This document shows, one piece after another, positions 1 through 9,261 of a stretch of DNA of 34,647 nucleotides. The stretch is from Desulfothermus okinawensis JCM 13304 (GTDB lineage Bacteria; Desulfobacterota; Desulfovibrionia; Desulfovibrionales; Desulfothermaceae). Made by a program: the position numbers and the translations under genes. The stretch lies in the NCBI GenBank assembly GCA_001311565.1, contig BBBM01000027.1, positions 1-34,647 on the forward strand. The letters are read 5' to 3'. Numbering within the stretch: the stretch's first letter is position 1; each line of letters opens with the position of its first letter. Below the pieces are notes generated by a model. It ran no database searches, was not told where the DNA came from, and saw only the letters and a list, made by a program, of their open reading frames with translations.

Positions 1-1
1 A

Positions 2-81
2 ATTATGTTACAGGCTTATTAAAAATGTAGTTCAATAGTATTAAGACTACAAAAGGATTTACACAGATTATGTTACAGGCT
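2..81. repeat. Short direct repeat pair beside the toxin gene
   Basis: The 15-mer ATTATGTTACAGGCT occurs at 2-16 and again at 67-81, about 50 bp apart, just beyond the 3' end of the toxin gene. The stretch between has no open frame. The pair could be the edge of an integrated segment or a fragment of a larger repeat cut by the window edge. One pair alone does not decide this. Confidence 0.5.
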
Positions 82-100
82 CGTCAATTACATCCCCTTG

Positions 101-361
101 TTAACCTATCCCTTTAATCATTCGTTCATAATCACTATGATCTCCTATCCATACCCAGATAAAATCTTGGCCTTCCTTTATGGCCAATGCTCTATAATTG
201 AGATCAACTCGGATAGACCAAAATTTACCGACCTTCTTGAAATGAAGAGAACGATGTAACGGGTCTACCTTAAGTAATTCAAAATTTCTTCTTGCGGTTT
301 GCTGCACTTTTTGCGGAAGATCCTCAAATAGTTTCCAGAAACGGGTGGTTGTTCGATGCAT
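101..361 (-). CDS. RelE/ParE-family toxin of a type II toxin-antitoxin pair
   Basis: This 86-residue protein has the size and layout of the RelE/ParE/HigB fold: a basic helical N-terminal half (residues 1-35, with Arg/Lys-rich KVQQTARRNFELL) followed by the strand-rich part with the family-like pieces VGKFWSIRVDLNYRALAI and WVWIGDHSDYERMI. The His-Ser-Asp-Tyr-Glu end is typical of toxins related to mRNA interferases. The antitoxin gene lies immediately upstream: its stop codon (362-364) abuts this ATG (359-361) with no gap, so translation is probably coupled. This is one of the few genes in the window with no frameshift. The target (ribosome-bound mRNA or gyrase) cannot be read from sequence. 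Confidence 0.85.
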   Translation of the reverse strand: MHRTTTRFWKLFEDLPQKVQQTARRNFELLKVDPLHRSLHFKKVGKFWSIRVDLNYRALAIKEGQDFIWVWIGDHSDYERMIKGIG

Positions 362-562
362 TTATAATTCCTGCAGCTTTCCCTCTTCCTTTTCAACAAG
401 GGCTTCCTTTACCAGAAAATCTAACTTCCCTGATTTTGAGTCTGATTCTATCTCTCTGTCCCACCTTTCCCAGTCCCGCTCATAAAACCATTCTCTCAGA
501 CGCGAAAAATCCTCTTTAGAGAGGGACTCAATTGATGACAATATTTCTTCTACATTAGGCAT
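362..562 (-). CDS. Antitoxin partner of the RelE/ParE toxin
   Basis: A small acidic protein of 66 residues, with a central part rich in Glu, Asp, Trp and Arg (EWFYERDWERWDREIESD) and an acidic helical tail ending KEEGKLQEL. This layout (LSKEDFSRLREW, then DWERWD, then GKLDFLVKEAL) is common in antitoxins encoded directly upstream of RelE/ParE toxins. I place the start at the ATG of 562-560, because the ribosome site AAAGGGA (577-571) is 8 nt from it but only 2 nt from the upstream in-frame ATG (568-566). The protein presumably wraps the toxin and represses their shared promoter in 570-620. No DNA-binding motif is clear. Confidence 0.8.
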   Translation of the reverse strand: MPNVEEILSSIESLSKEDFSRLREWFYERDWERWDREIESDSKSGKLDFLVKEALVEKEEGKLQEL

Positions 563-694
563 TACCATTTTCCCTTTGCATTGAATGGCTTAACATTATT
601 GTTTAACTTTATTCTATTTTGAAAAAAATTAAAATCAGAATCCCCCTATCTGTCAAGTTGTTTTATTGTTTGTGCAGACTACGTCAAAGATGTG

Positions 695-854
695 TCTGTG
701 TATGTGATCTGTGTCTGTGGATGTCTAACGTTCAAGGTTTTAGGCGCCCTTTCACCTTCATCCTTCAACCTTCTACCTTTCACTATTCACTATTCACTAA
801 TCACTATCACTTAACCCATAACTCAATCAATAATCGAAGCTAAAGAAATAGGCA
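695..854. repeat. Dispersed repeat, copy A, with low-complexity core
   Basis: This stretch shares two blocks with 8890-9013 in the same order and orientation. TCTGTGTATGTGATCTGT is at 695-712 here and 8890-8907 there. A 31-bp block is at 824-854 here and 8983-9013 there, with one mismatch. Between the blocks both copies hold degenerate CACTATTCACTAATCAC or CATCCTTCA-type repeats of differing length. No gene is supported in 569-956: the frame at 619-843 is made of these repeats. Read on the minus strand, the 31-bp block encodes PISLA(P/S)IID, perhaps the tail of an old gene. Confidence 0.7.
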
Positions 855-956
855 GATTACCTTTTTCAAAATTTAAATATTGCTTTTTTTATAAAAAGTT
901 TTTAATAATCCCATCTGGTAAGAAAACAACTATCAAAGATCAGGAGGGATTAATTA

Positions 957-1183
957 ATGGCAAATTGTTTTCCATATCTGGTGGATAACACCCTCATGGA
1001 ACAAATAAAAAAAACCTACCCACAGAAGAGCTTTTGGACTTCTGGGAAGAGACCCAGTTTCTAGACGATCAGTTTGATCAGGGAGAGGGAGCCTCTTTGA
1101 TGTTAAATCTTGAATATGAAAGGGCTGTATTATTTGAATTGCAAATAAGAAAATGGACAGGGAAACTCCCTGTAGACCTCTAA
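957..1183 (+). CDS. Small conserved-looking acidic protein, function unknown (one frameshift)
   Basis: The ATG at 957 has a strong ribosome site (AGGAGG, 942-947). The frame reads MANCFPYLVDNTLMEQIKK, then breaks at an A8 run (997-1004). In the next frame it continues as LPTEELLDFWEETQFLDDQF and runs to the TAA at 1181, giving about 75 residues. The run must be 9 (or 6) for the frames to join. The protein is soluble and acidic, rich in Leu, Glu and Phe, and ends in a basic stretch (IRKWTGKLPVDL). I do not recognise a family. It converges on the UDP-glucose dehydrogenase gene and is followed by a G/C hairpin. It is too short to assign a role. Confidence 0.6.
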
Positions 1184-1186
1184 AAA

Positions 1187-1217
1187 ACAAAAGGGGGGGG
1201 ATAAATACCCCCCTTAT
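1187..1217 (-). terminator. Rho-independent terminator after UDP-glucose dehydrogenase
   Basis: A run of eight G (1193-1200) and a run of six C (1208-1213), separated by ATAAATA, form a stem of six G-C pairs. Read on the minus strand the stem is followed by TTTTGTTTTTT, a proper U tract for the gene ending at 1226. Read on the plus strand there is no T run after the stem, so it should serve mainly the minus-strand operon. Confidence 0.75.
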
Positions 1218-1225
1218 CTAAAAAC

Positions 1226-2556
1226 CTATCTCCTGCCTATTCCAAAATATTCAAATCCCATATCCTTTAACAATCTGGGATTGTAGAGATTTCTGCCATC
1301 AAAAATCACAGGATATTTAAGGGAGTTTTTAATTCGGATAAAATCTGGATTTCTAAACTGGTTCCATTCAGTGACAACACCAAGTGCATCTGCTCCATCT
1401 AAGGCCTCATATTCACCATCTACTATCTCAACGAGGGGATTTTCCTTAAAATATTCCCTTGCCCTTTTACACGCCTTTGGATCAAAGGCTCTCACCTTCA
1501 TTCCTTTTCCAGTTAAGTATTCAATAATAGTAAGGGCCGAGGACTCCCGTATATCGTCTGTGTTTGCCTTAAAGGCAAGGCCCCAGATTGCTATTGTCTT
1601 TCCTTTAATCCCTCCCATATCAGAAAAAAAAACTCTCCACCTTTCTGGCAAGTACCCTTTTTTTGCTCTTCATTTACCTGATGAACAGAAGATAATAGTT
1701 TTGGAGAATATCCAATCTCATTTGCAGTATTTATAAGTGCACGCACGTCTTTTGGAAAACAGGAACCCCCATACCCCACTCCAGGATATATAAAGTGATA
1801 CCCTATCCTGTGGTCTGCCCCAATTCCAAGCCTAACATCTGCTATATCTGCACCAACCTGCTCGCATATATTGGCAATCTCGTTGATAAAGGATATCTTG
1901 GTTGCAAGCATTGCATTTGCAGCATACTTTGTCATTTCAGCGCTTCTAATGCCCATTACAATTAGCTTTTCCCTGGAGCGAGCAAACGGGGCATAGAGTG
2001 CCTTGAGTAGCTCTGCAGTCCTCACATTATCGGTCCCCACAATTATCCTGTCTGGTTTCATAAAATCAGAAACAGCGTCCCCTTCTTTTAAGAATTCAGG
2101 GTTTGAAACCACGTCAAATTCAACCTGAACTCCCCTTTTTGCAATCTCCTCAGAGATTATTGCCCTCACCCTATCTGCAGTTCCAACTGGTACTGTGGAT
2201 TTGTTAACCACAATTCTGTATTCATTTATGTATTTTCCTATGTCCCTGGTAACAGATTCCACATACCTCATGTCACAGCTGCCATCTTCTTTAGGTGGTG
2301 TACCAACGCATATAAATATAAAAAGTCCCTTATCTATCCCCTGTTTTATATCTGTTGTAAAATCCAGCCTACCCTGTTTTAAATTCCTCTGCACCAACTC
2401 CTCTAATCCAGGTTCAAAGATATGTACTTTTCCCTGTTTTAGGTTAGTTACAACCTCTTCATTAATATCAACGCAGATTACATTATTACCAGTCTCTGCA
2501 AAACATGCAGCTGTAACCAAACCAACATATCCAGTTCCAACAATGCAAAGATCCAT
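1226..2556 (-). CDS. ugd: UDP-glucose 6-dehydrogenase (two frameshifts in this sequence)
   Basis: The enzyme oxidises UDP-glucose to UDP-glucuronate with two NAD+, feeding capsule, exopolysaccharide or LPS sugars in the cytoplasm. The N-terminus begins with the Rossmann motif [17 protein letters not shown] (residues 7-23). [12 protein letters not shown], the catalytic-loop [12 protein letters not shown] (active-site Cys) and, after the break, [19 protein letters not shown] follow in the family order. The length of about 440 residues is normal. The frame breaks at a T7 run (1658-1664) and an A9 run (1624-1632); one base fewer in each gives the family-like joint [15 protein letters not shown]. 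The start at 2556 lies 15 bp after the flavodoxin-type gene, with GGAG upstream, so the two are probably co-transcribed. Confidence 0.93.
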
Positions 2557-2571
2557 AATAAAAACTCCAGA

Positions 2572-3053
2572 TTAAGCTAATTTTTTTTGCAAGTTCTGCA
2601 ACCCTTTTCCCAAGCTTTTTCCCATTTTCAACAGCTGTATCATCAGGTGCGCCAACACATGCAACACCATAGTGGCCAGTGGCACTTATGGGATCTCCAA
2701 CAATTATCATACCATATATGAGCATTGCCTGAATAATAGACATCATGGTTGTTTCCTTACCACCAGTTGCATCCCCTGATGTCGCAAAAGCTGCACCTAT
2801 TTTATTTTCCATTTTCTTTCTAATAGACACAAATTCGTCAAAAACCCTCTTTAAATCAGTTGCCATTACACCAAAATATACAGGAGATCCAGCAATTACA
2901 CCAGAGGCGTTTAAAAAAATCTTCTTTAGTTACTTCTTGAGTGGATTTTAAATTTGCTTTAACTCCTTCAACTTCTTCTACACCACTGGCAATGGCCTGT
3001 GCCAGTTTCTTGGTATTACCAGTTTTGGAATAATAGAGTACCAAGACCTCCAT
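2572..3053 (-). CDS. Flavodoxin-fold FMN reductase/quinone reductase-like protein (frameshifted)
   Basis: A cytoplasmic FMN-binding protein of about 160 residues. The phosphate loop YYSKTGNTKKLAQAI is at residues 6-20; ASGVIAGSPVYFG and AAFATSGDATGGKE (the isoalloxazine-contacting loops) and the C-terminal GKRVAELAKKLA follow in flavodoxin/WrbA-type order. The frame is broken at an A7 run (2913-2919) and again at a T8 run (2581-2588); one base fewer in each restores the whole fold and its stop. The ATG at 3053 has a perfect AAGGAGG seven bases upstream. It precedes ugd in the same operon and faces serB divergently. It may reduce quinones or flavin; the electron partner cannot be told. Confidence 0.85.
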
Positions 3054-3165
3054 ATAAGACCTCCTTGTGTTTAAATTTACTTGCAAAAATAACTACAATT
3101 CTATAAACATTTCTAAATAAGTAGCTTAACATGTTATAAACCTTAAATTAATCTAAATAGAGGAA

Positions 3166-4374
3166 ATGTCAAACACTTATATCATAAACATAACAGGCAA
3201 AGACGCACCAGATAAGTTAAAAGAGATAACCAAGACCTTAAGTCTATTTAAATTAAATATCCTGGACATAAACCAGGCAGTTATATTTGAAAATCTATCC
3301 CTGGAAATCCTAGTGGAACTATCCCCTGGGGTTAGTAGAGATGAATTTTTAAAAGAAATCCTATACACCTCCCACAGGTTAAATCTACACATTACCTTTG
3401 ATGACATAGACATTGAAAAAAGCGGACTTTTAAACGATCTATCAAAAAAAAGATTTATCATAACAGCCCTGGCCAAAAACCTCACTTCAAAACACCTAAG
3501 CTCTCTTATGGATTTAATTTCTCAAGAAAAGGTAAATATTGTATCCATTGAAAGGCTATCAAGGCCCAGTGGATAAGTATAAAAATTGGGGTGTTAGTTG
3601 TATTGAAATGACCCTTGAGGGTGGGGCCATTAATTTAGAGAAATTGCGCAGGGATTTTTTTAATCCTGTCTAAGCAAGGGGATATAGACTTAGGGATACA
3701 AGAAGATACCCCATATAGACGCCATAGAAGGCTTATTGCCTTTGACATGGACTCCACATTGATTCAGACAGAGGTAATAGATGAGTTGGCAAAAAGAAAA
3801 GGTGTATATGAGGAAGTAAAAAAAATCACAGATAGGGCAATGAGGGGAGAGATTGATTTTAAAGAGAGCCTTAAGATGCGTGTTGCATTGCTAAAAGGAC
3901 TTAGGGAGTCAGAACTTAGAGAAGTTGCTAAAAATCTGCCTTTAACAGATGGAGCAATAAAACTCATAAAAAAACCTAAAAATACTTGGATATAAGATAG
4001 CTATAATATCAGGTGGATTTAGATATTTTGGGGAATTTTTAAAACAAAAGCTAAATATAGACTATGTATTTGCCAATGAGCTGGAGATTAAAAATAAAGT
4101 TTTAACAGGCAGGGTCCTGGGAGAGATCATTGATGGTGAGAAAAAGGCGGAGATACTAAAAGAACTTGCCAGGGGCCAAAACATTTCCCTGGAACAGGTA
4201 ATAGCTGTGGGAGATGGGGCAAATGACCTTCCAATGTTAAATCTTGCAGGTCTTGGTATTGCCTTTCGTGCAAAGCCAATTGTAAGGGAAGGGGCAAAAC
4301 AGTCATTAACAAACGTAGGATTAGATGCAATACTCTATTTTCTGGGAATAAGGGACAGGGAAGTAATAGTTTAG
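3166..4374 (+). CDS. serB: Phosphoserine phosphatase with N-terminal ACT-type domain (three frameshifts)
   Basis: The last step of L-serine synthesis: hydrolysis of O-phosphoserine in the cytoplasm. Residues 1-135 form an ACT-like regulatory region (YIINITGKDAPDKLKEITK, then a second half IITALAKNLTSKHLSSLMD), as in long SerB enzymes. The HAD core follows with the nucleophile motif FDMDSTLIQTEVIDELA, then IIISGGF, then VIAVGDGANDLPML, which binds magnesium. The frame breaks at CCC (3565-3567), T7 (3655-3661) and A7 (3968-3974); one base fewer at each gives a continuous protein of about 402 residues. AGAGGA precedes the ATG. It converges on dctM with a single base between the stop codons. Confidence 0.93.
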
Positions 4375-4375
4375 A

Positions 4376-5721
4376 TTATTTTACAACCATTTTGCCTGGT
4401 AGATAAAAAAACAATATCAGGGAAAATTGTAAGCAACACCACCATTAAAATCATAATCACAAAAAAATGGGAATGTGGCCTTTAAGATCCTTCCAATTTC
4501 TTCATTGGATATTCCCTGGATTACAAATAGGCTAAAACCAACTGGTGGAGTTATTTGAGACAGCTCCACCATTATCACCAGAAATATCCCAAACCACAGG
4601 GGCTTAAATCCTGCCTGGGTTACTATTGGAAGAACAATTGGCAGGGTCATAACCACAATGGATATCCCATCAAGTAACATCCCTAAAAACAAATACATAA
4701 TCCCCAGAACAAAAATAAGGACATAAGGAGATAGGTGTAGCTCTGCAATAAAATTACTAAGAGCTGCTGCTATTCCAGTAAATCCAACTACCTGAGAAAG
4801 AAAGGCTGCACCACAAATAATAAAACATATCATACAGGTGGTACTCACTGCACTGAGTAAAGATTCCAAAAAAAATCTCTTTTGTTATATTTCTAAATAA
4901 AAAAAGCCAGAAGATATGCCCCAATAACCCCAATTGCCGCTGCCTCTGTTGGGGTAGTAAATCCAAGGTATATTCCTCCCAGCACTATAAATATTAAAAA
5001 TAGGACAGGGAACAATTCCTTTGAGCTCTTTAGCTTTTCCTTGAATGTGTATGTCCTTTCATCAGATTCAGGTACAATGTGTGGATTTGTAAGGGCCTTA
5101 AAGATTATAAAGGCAGAATACATAGAGGCAAGAATAAGTCCTGGAATTATTCCTGCAATAAACAATTTCCCAATGGATGTATCAGACAGGACACCATATA
5201 TTATCATAATCAGGCTTGGTGGAATCAAAAAAACCAAGGGTGCCTGCTCCAGCCAGAGATCCCAGGGCAAGATCCCTGTCATATCCACGCTTTGAGAGCT
5301 CATCAAGGGTGATTTTGCCAACAGTGGCAGTTGTTGCAGCACTTGATCCTGAAACTGCGGCAAATAGGGAACAGGCAACCACATTTATGTGGAGTAATTT
5401 CCCCGGAATCCTTGAGAACCAGGGCAAAAGCCCATTTAAGAGCTTTGTTGATATGGCAGTCCTATATAACACCTCTCCCATTAAAACAAACAAAGGCAGT
5501 GCAGTAAGGGACCATGAATTCATGCTATTCCACACAGAATTTGCAATTAAATTACCGATTTTACTCCAGATGGAAATAGTTGGAGGGAGGTTAAAGTTAT
5601 AGAGGAGCATTCCGCAAATTGCAGCAGAAATTAAGGAAAATCCTATCCACAGACCAGATAGGAGGAACAAGAACATTATTCCAAACATTACAATGGATAG
5701 GATAAGTGGATCACTGATAAT
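4376..5721 (-). CDS. dctM: TRAP transporter large membrane subunit, DctM type (five frameshifts; possible ATT start)
   Basis: The ion-coupled permease subunit of a tripartite periplasmic uptake system, with about 12 inner-membrane helices. Family features in order: FLFLLSGLWIGFSL, LPLFVLMGEVLYR, the conserved loop ACSLFAAVSGSSAATTATVG, LGFLIPPSL, GFTTPTEAAAIGV, then DGISIVVMTLPIVLPI and ITPPVGF. Breaks lie at A7 5227-5233, A7 4899-4905, A8 4868-4875, A7 4461-4467 and A7 4405-4411; each is cured by one base fewer, and the last then gives FYLPGKMVVK and a stop at 4376. The usual N-terminus (SDPLILSIVMFG) is encoded upstream of the first ATG. AAGGAGG at 5735-5729 is 7 nt from an in-frame ATT (5721), the likely start; otherwise ATG at 5688. 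Confidence 0.9.
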
Positions 5722-5723
5722 TT

Positions 5724-6205
5724 TTAAGCCTCCTTATTATCATAGAAAAAAAGTTGGCTGCACAGCAGGAGAAAGCCAAGTGGTACCCCCATCTCAGGTA
5801 TCCAAAGGGGAGTTTCCAGCATGGAATCTGCTCTCATATCCAAACTATAGGTCTCATAGACCATCATGATAGAATAATAAAGTGCATATATGGAGATTGC
5901 AAATGCCAGGGTAAAAACAACTAGATCCAGTGCCTTTGCCACTTTTTTTATTTTTTTATCCTTGAAGTAATAAGGGTTATTTTGATGTGTTTTCCCTCTT
6001 TTAATGTGTATGCAAGTCCCAAAAATACCGAAAACACCATAAAGTAGGCACTGAATTCATCTGACACCATGGTAGATGTCTTAAAAAAAGGTACGCAAAA
6101 AAAATCTCCAGAGATATCAAAAACACAATAAGGAGCATAAAAAAAACCAGAAATATATGCACCCAGTTTTGATATAAAATCAATTGTCTTTAGTATCCTG
6201 TCCAT
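5724..6205 (-). CDS. dctQ: TRAP transporter small membrane subunit, DctQ type (five frameshifts)
   Basis: A four-helix inner-membrane subunit of about 160 residues that pairs with DctM. Helix 1 is GAYISGFFMLLIVFLISLEI. The family block follows (TFFKTSTMVSDEFSAYFMV), then VFLGLAYTLKEGKHIKI with the conserved Glu-Gly-Lys-His, and the last two helices end near LGFLLLCSQLFFYD. Breaks at A8 6138-6145, A8 6097-6104, A7 6083-6089, T7 5951-5957 and T7 5943-5949 each need one base fewer; the resulting protein matches DctQ throughout. The ATG at 6205 follows dctP after 42 bp. The stop codon lies just beyond the ribosome site of dctM. Confidence 0.88.
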
Positions 6206-6247
6206 AAAATTGGTGTATAGGGGGCAGATATAAGCCCCCTTGTTTTT

Positions 6248-7233
6248 TTATTTTACATATTTTTTTCAAGATATATTTGGCCTTGCCCCTGGTCTTTGCG
6301 AGAAATTCATCGATTATCTTTCTTGCGGCCTTGTCCATTGCTCTATCAAGCTCTTTTGTTGGATTATATACCTTCATACCGTGCTGTTTTATTATCTTAA
6401 TTGCCTCAATATTTCTATTTTCAGATTTTTTCCACTGAACATCTTCTATTTCCCTTGCTGCCTTTAACATGGCCTTTTGCTGTTTTTTAGACAGGGACTT
6501 CCAGTAATCTAAATTTATTGTCATCATATTTAATGGAAATGCATAGTTAATGTTTGCAAAATAATTTAATACCTCCCAGAATTTTCCATTCTTTGTGGAT
6601 TCTGCACTGGTCAAAACAGAGTCAATGACCCCTGTGCGAAGGGAAGAATATACCTCGCCCCATGGCATGGGCACAGGAGATGCACCCAGTTCCTTTAAAA
6701 ACCTGGCACCATTTTTATCATAGGTCCTTGTCTTCAAACCTTTTAGATCAGAAACCTTCAGAATCTCTTTTTTGGTGACAAGACCACTTGGTGGCCATGG
6801 GGCTGCATAGAGAAACTTCTGGTTCCATTTAAGCGCAGCCTTTTTATAATAAGGTTTAAGTTCTTCATATAACTCTCTGGCATCCTTATATGTCTTTACC
6901 AGCCGAGGAAGGGAACTCACTCCAAATATGTGTTCACTCCCAGCAACAACCCCCATTAAGATATCACTCATTGGTACCTGGCCATCTTTCACTGCCTTTA
7001 AAAGTTCAGGTCCTTTAAAACCAAGGGCACCTCCAGGATGAACGCTGATTATAACTGATCCACCTGAATACTTTTTTACCAGCCTGGCAAACTCCATTGC
7101 CCCCTGAGTATGAAAACTGGTTGGACCATAAATTGCGTTACAATCTAATTTCACCACTTTCCCTGCATTTGAAATACCAATGAGACAAAAAAAACCATAA
7201 AAAAAACAAAAAAAATAATGACTTAACTCTCAT
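6248..7233 (-). CDS. dctP: TRAP transporter periplasmic solute-binding protein, DctP type (frameshifted in signal peptide and tail)
   Basis: A periplasmic binding protein that delivers substrate to DctQM. The ATG at 7233 has AGGAGGGG upstream and opens a Phe-rich signal peptide containing three T8 runs (net one base too many), ending near LIGISNAGK. The mature part shows FHTQGAMEFARLVKKYSGGS, the conserved LKGLKTRTYD (an Arg here normally grips the substrate carboxylate), LGASPVPMPWGEVYSSLRTG and SLSKKQQKAMLKAARE. One base fewer in the T7 run 6260-6266 gives the natural end LKKYVK. The length of about 328 residues is normal. The gene begins 10 bp after the hyuB stop, so its substrate is probably what HyuAB hydrolyses. 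Confidence 0.92.
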
Positions 7234-7243
7234 AACCCCTCCT

Positions 7244-8820
7244 TTATTTTGTTTTACATTTTCCATATCCCCCACCTCCTGGGGTCTCAATCCTTAAAAT
7301 ACTTCCTTTTTTTTAAAAACCTGTTAAACTTACCTGGCATAGTTATTTGTTTTCCTTCAACTACCAAGATATTTTTTTCCAGGTTTGCCATGGTCTCCTC
7401 CCATAAGTCCATATGGACCATGCTCCCTTCTTTCGCTGAGCACAGTTACTTCTGCATCTGATAAGAGTTTAATCTCCCTGATTATGCCATCTCCTCCCTT
7501 AAACTCACCATCTCCACCAGATTTATTTCTAATGGAATATTCAGTGACCATAAAGGGATAGCTAAATTCAAGGGCCTCAATTGGTGTATTTAAGGTATTT
7601 GTCATGTGAGAGTGAACTGCGCTCTCTCCATTTCCTCCCCAAAAGGCCCCCATGCCACCACCTATTGTCTCATAATATGCAAAAGGACTATTGGTTCGAT
7701 CATCTATGCCACCAATGGAAACATTGTTCATACTACCCTGGCTGGCAGCTGGTATTTTGTCTGGTATGGCATAAGAGAGTGCCCCCAGTATTACATCCAC
7801 TATCCTCTGTGATGTTTCAACATTTCCACCAGCACAGGTGCTGAAAATTTGCATCAACAATGGTACCTTTTTTTTGGTCCTGACCTTTATTGGTCTTAAA
7901 AGTCCTGCATTTGTAGGGATGTCCAGATCAATCAAGGATCTAAATACATATAATACCGCTGACAAGGTAATTGAATAAACAGCATTTACACTCCCAGTCA
8001 CCTGGGGATCACTTTCACAAAAATCTATTTCAACCCTGTCCCCTGCAATCTTTATGGTCACCTTTATCTTTATGTTATCTGTGCCAAGACCATCTCCATC
8101 TAAATAGTCACTAAAACCATATTCCCCGTCCTTTATATTTAATATAAGGTCCCGAAGAACTTTTTCAGAATAGTCAAGCATTGCACTTGAGTAAAACTTT
8201 ACTGTCTGAATACCATATTTCTCAATGAGTTCTAAAATCCTATTAATGCCTATTTTATTTGCCATAATCTGGGCTGAAAAATCCCCTTCCCTTTCAATTG
8301 GTGTCCTCACATTATTTAAGAAAAACTTCAGGAGTTTTTTCATCTATTTCCCCTTTTTCCACTATCTTTAAAGGGGGAATTATTATGCCTTCTTGATACA
8401 ATGACCTGGACAGGGGCATAGACCCATAGGATATGCCACCAACATCTGCATGGTGTGCCCTATTTGCAACAAAAAATCAGGCCTGTGTTTTTTTGAAACA
8501 AATACTGGTGCAACAATTGTTATGTCAGGAAGATGGGTTCCCCCTTTATATGGGTCATTTAATATAACCATATCCCCTTCAAAGAATTCAATATCTGAGA
8601 TAGCCTGTTTCACACTCATTGGCATTGATCCAAGGTGTACAGGAATATGTGCTGCCTGTGCAATCATATCACCATTTTCGTCAAATATTGCACAGGAAAA
8701 ATCCTTTCTCTCTTTGATATTGGGACTAAAGGCTGTGCGATTTAAAGTAACCCCCATCTCTTCTGCAATTGAAGAAAGTCTATTTTTAAACACCTCTAAA
8801 AGTATTGGATTTACCTTCAT
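7244..8820 (-). CDS. hyuB: Hydantoinase B/5-oxoprolinase-type subunit (several frameshifts)
   Basis: The larger-cavity subunit of ATP-dependent hydantoinase/oxoprolinase enzymes, about 520 residues, cytoplasmic. Family landmarks in order: FSPNIKERKDFSCAIFD, GDMVILNDPYKGGTHLPD, NRAHHADVGGISYGSMP, REGDFSAQIMANK, ESDPQVTGSVNAVYS, CAGGNVETSQRIVD, FAYYETIGGGMGA and the closing ETPGGGGYG. Breaks at T7 8488-8494, A6 8471-8476, T6 8335-8340, T7 7372-7378 and T8 7307-7314 each need one base fewer. The stop TAA overlaps the ribosome-binding region of dctP, indicating coupled translation. Acetone- and acetophenone-carboxylase subunits share the fold, so the true substrate is open. Confidence 0.93.
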
Positions 8821-8889
8821 AATATTTACCTCATACTATTAAAAAAATCTGCTTATTCCACTAACTCGTGAGTCTCAAGCTTTGATGGA

Positions 8890-9013
8890 TCTGTGTATGT
8901 GATCTGTAACTTTCACATACACATACACTTTCACATACATCCTTCACCCTTCTACCCTTCACTAATCACTTTCTCCATAATCCAATCAATAATCGGAGCT
9001 AAAGAAATAGGCA
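8890..9013. repeat. Dispersed repeat, copy B, in the hyuA-hyuB gap
   Basis: The second copy of the repeat at 695-854: an 18-bp identical block at 8890-8907 and a 31-bp block at 8983-9013 with one mismatch, separated by CACATACACATACACTTTCACATACAT-like low-complexity sequence. On the minus strand the 31-bp block opens a short frame, MPISLAPIIDWIMEKV, that stops after 20 codons. It lies between two genes that should be adjacent in one operon, so it arrived by insertion. Confidence 0.7.
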
Positions 9014-9058
9014 TATCTCCCAATATTAAATACAGCCTACCCACTTCCAATTAACCAG

Positions 9059-9241
9059 GCGAGATGTATATTTTTTTTATTGAGCGACTATGGACAAATT
9101 TAGAGATTGTTTGCGAGTGGAGCGGTAAAAAGTTGCACGTGAGCCAGCGAATGCTGGCCTTGCAACTTTTAGCGGAGCGAGCATTACAATCTCTTACATG
9201 AAGTTCATCCTGGAGCGGAAATAAAAAAACATACATCTCGC
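9059..9241. mobile_element. MITE-like palindromic element, 183 bp, with terminal inverted repeats
   Basis: The ends are inverted copies of each other: GCGAGATGTATA plus a T8 run at 9059-9078, and ATAAAAAAACATACATCTCGC at 9221-9241. The inside is also nested and palindromic: AGAGATTGT pairs with ACAATCTCT, TAAAAAGTTGCA (9126-9137) pairs with TGCAACTTTTA (9161-9171), and the apex is GCCAGC-GAAT-GCTGGC (9143-9158). The whole element can fold into one long hairpin. It has no credible gene; the frame across it is an artefact of the palindrome. I see no clear target-site duplication. It could instead be a structured RNA acting within the hyu transcript. Confidence 0.65.
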
Positions 9242-9261
9242 TACCACTGTCCCTAATTGTA

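Noticed and set aside
765-815. CRISPR-like appearance of the CACTATTCACTATTCACTAATCAC tract
   Set aside because: The units are short, degenerate and contiguous, with no spacers of even length and no cas genes nearby.
619-843. A 74-codon plus-strand frame starting MKKIKIRIPL
   Set aside because: It is built from the low-complexity TATTCACTATTCAC-type repeat, has no ribosome site and no protein-like composition (many Cys, Phe and His).
1371-1736. Open frames opposite ugd, dctM, hyuA, hyuB and the kinases
   Set aside because: They are antisense shadows of genes with strong motif support on the other strand.
9051-9236. A 61-codon minus-strand frame starting MYVFLF
   Set aside because: It runs through the palindromic element; both arms would have to encode the same bases twice, and no ribosome site is present.
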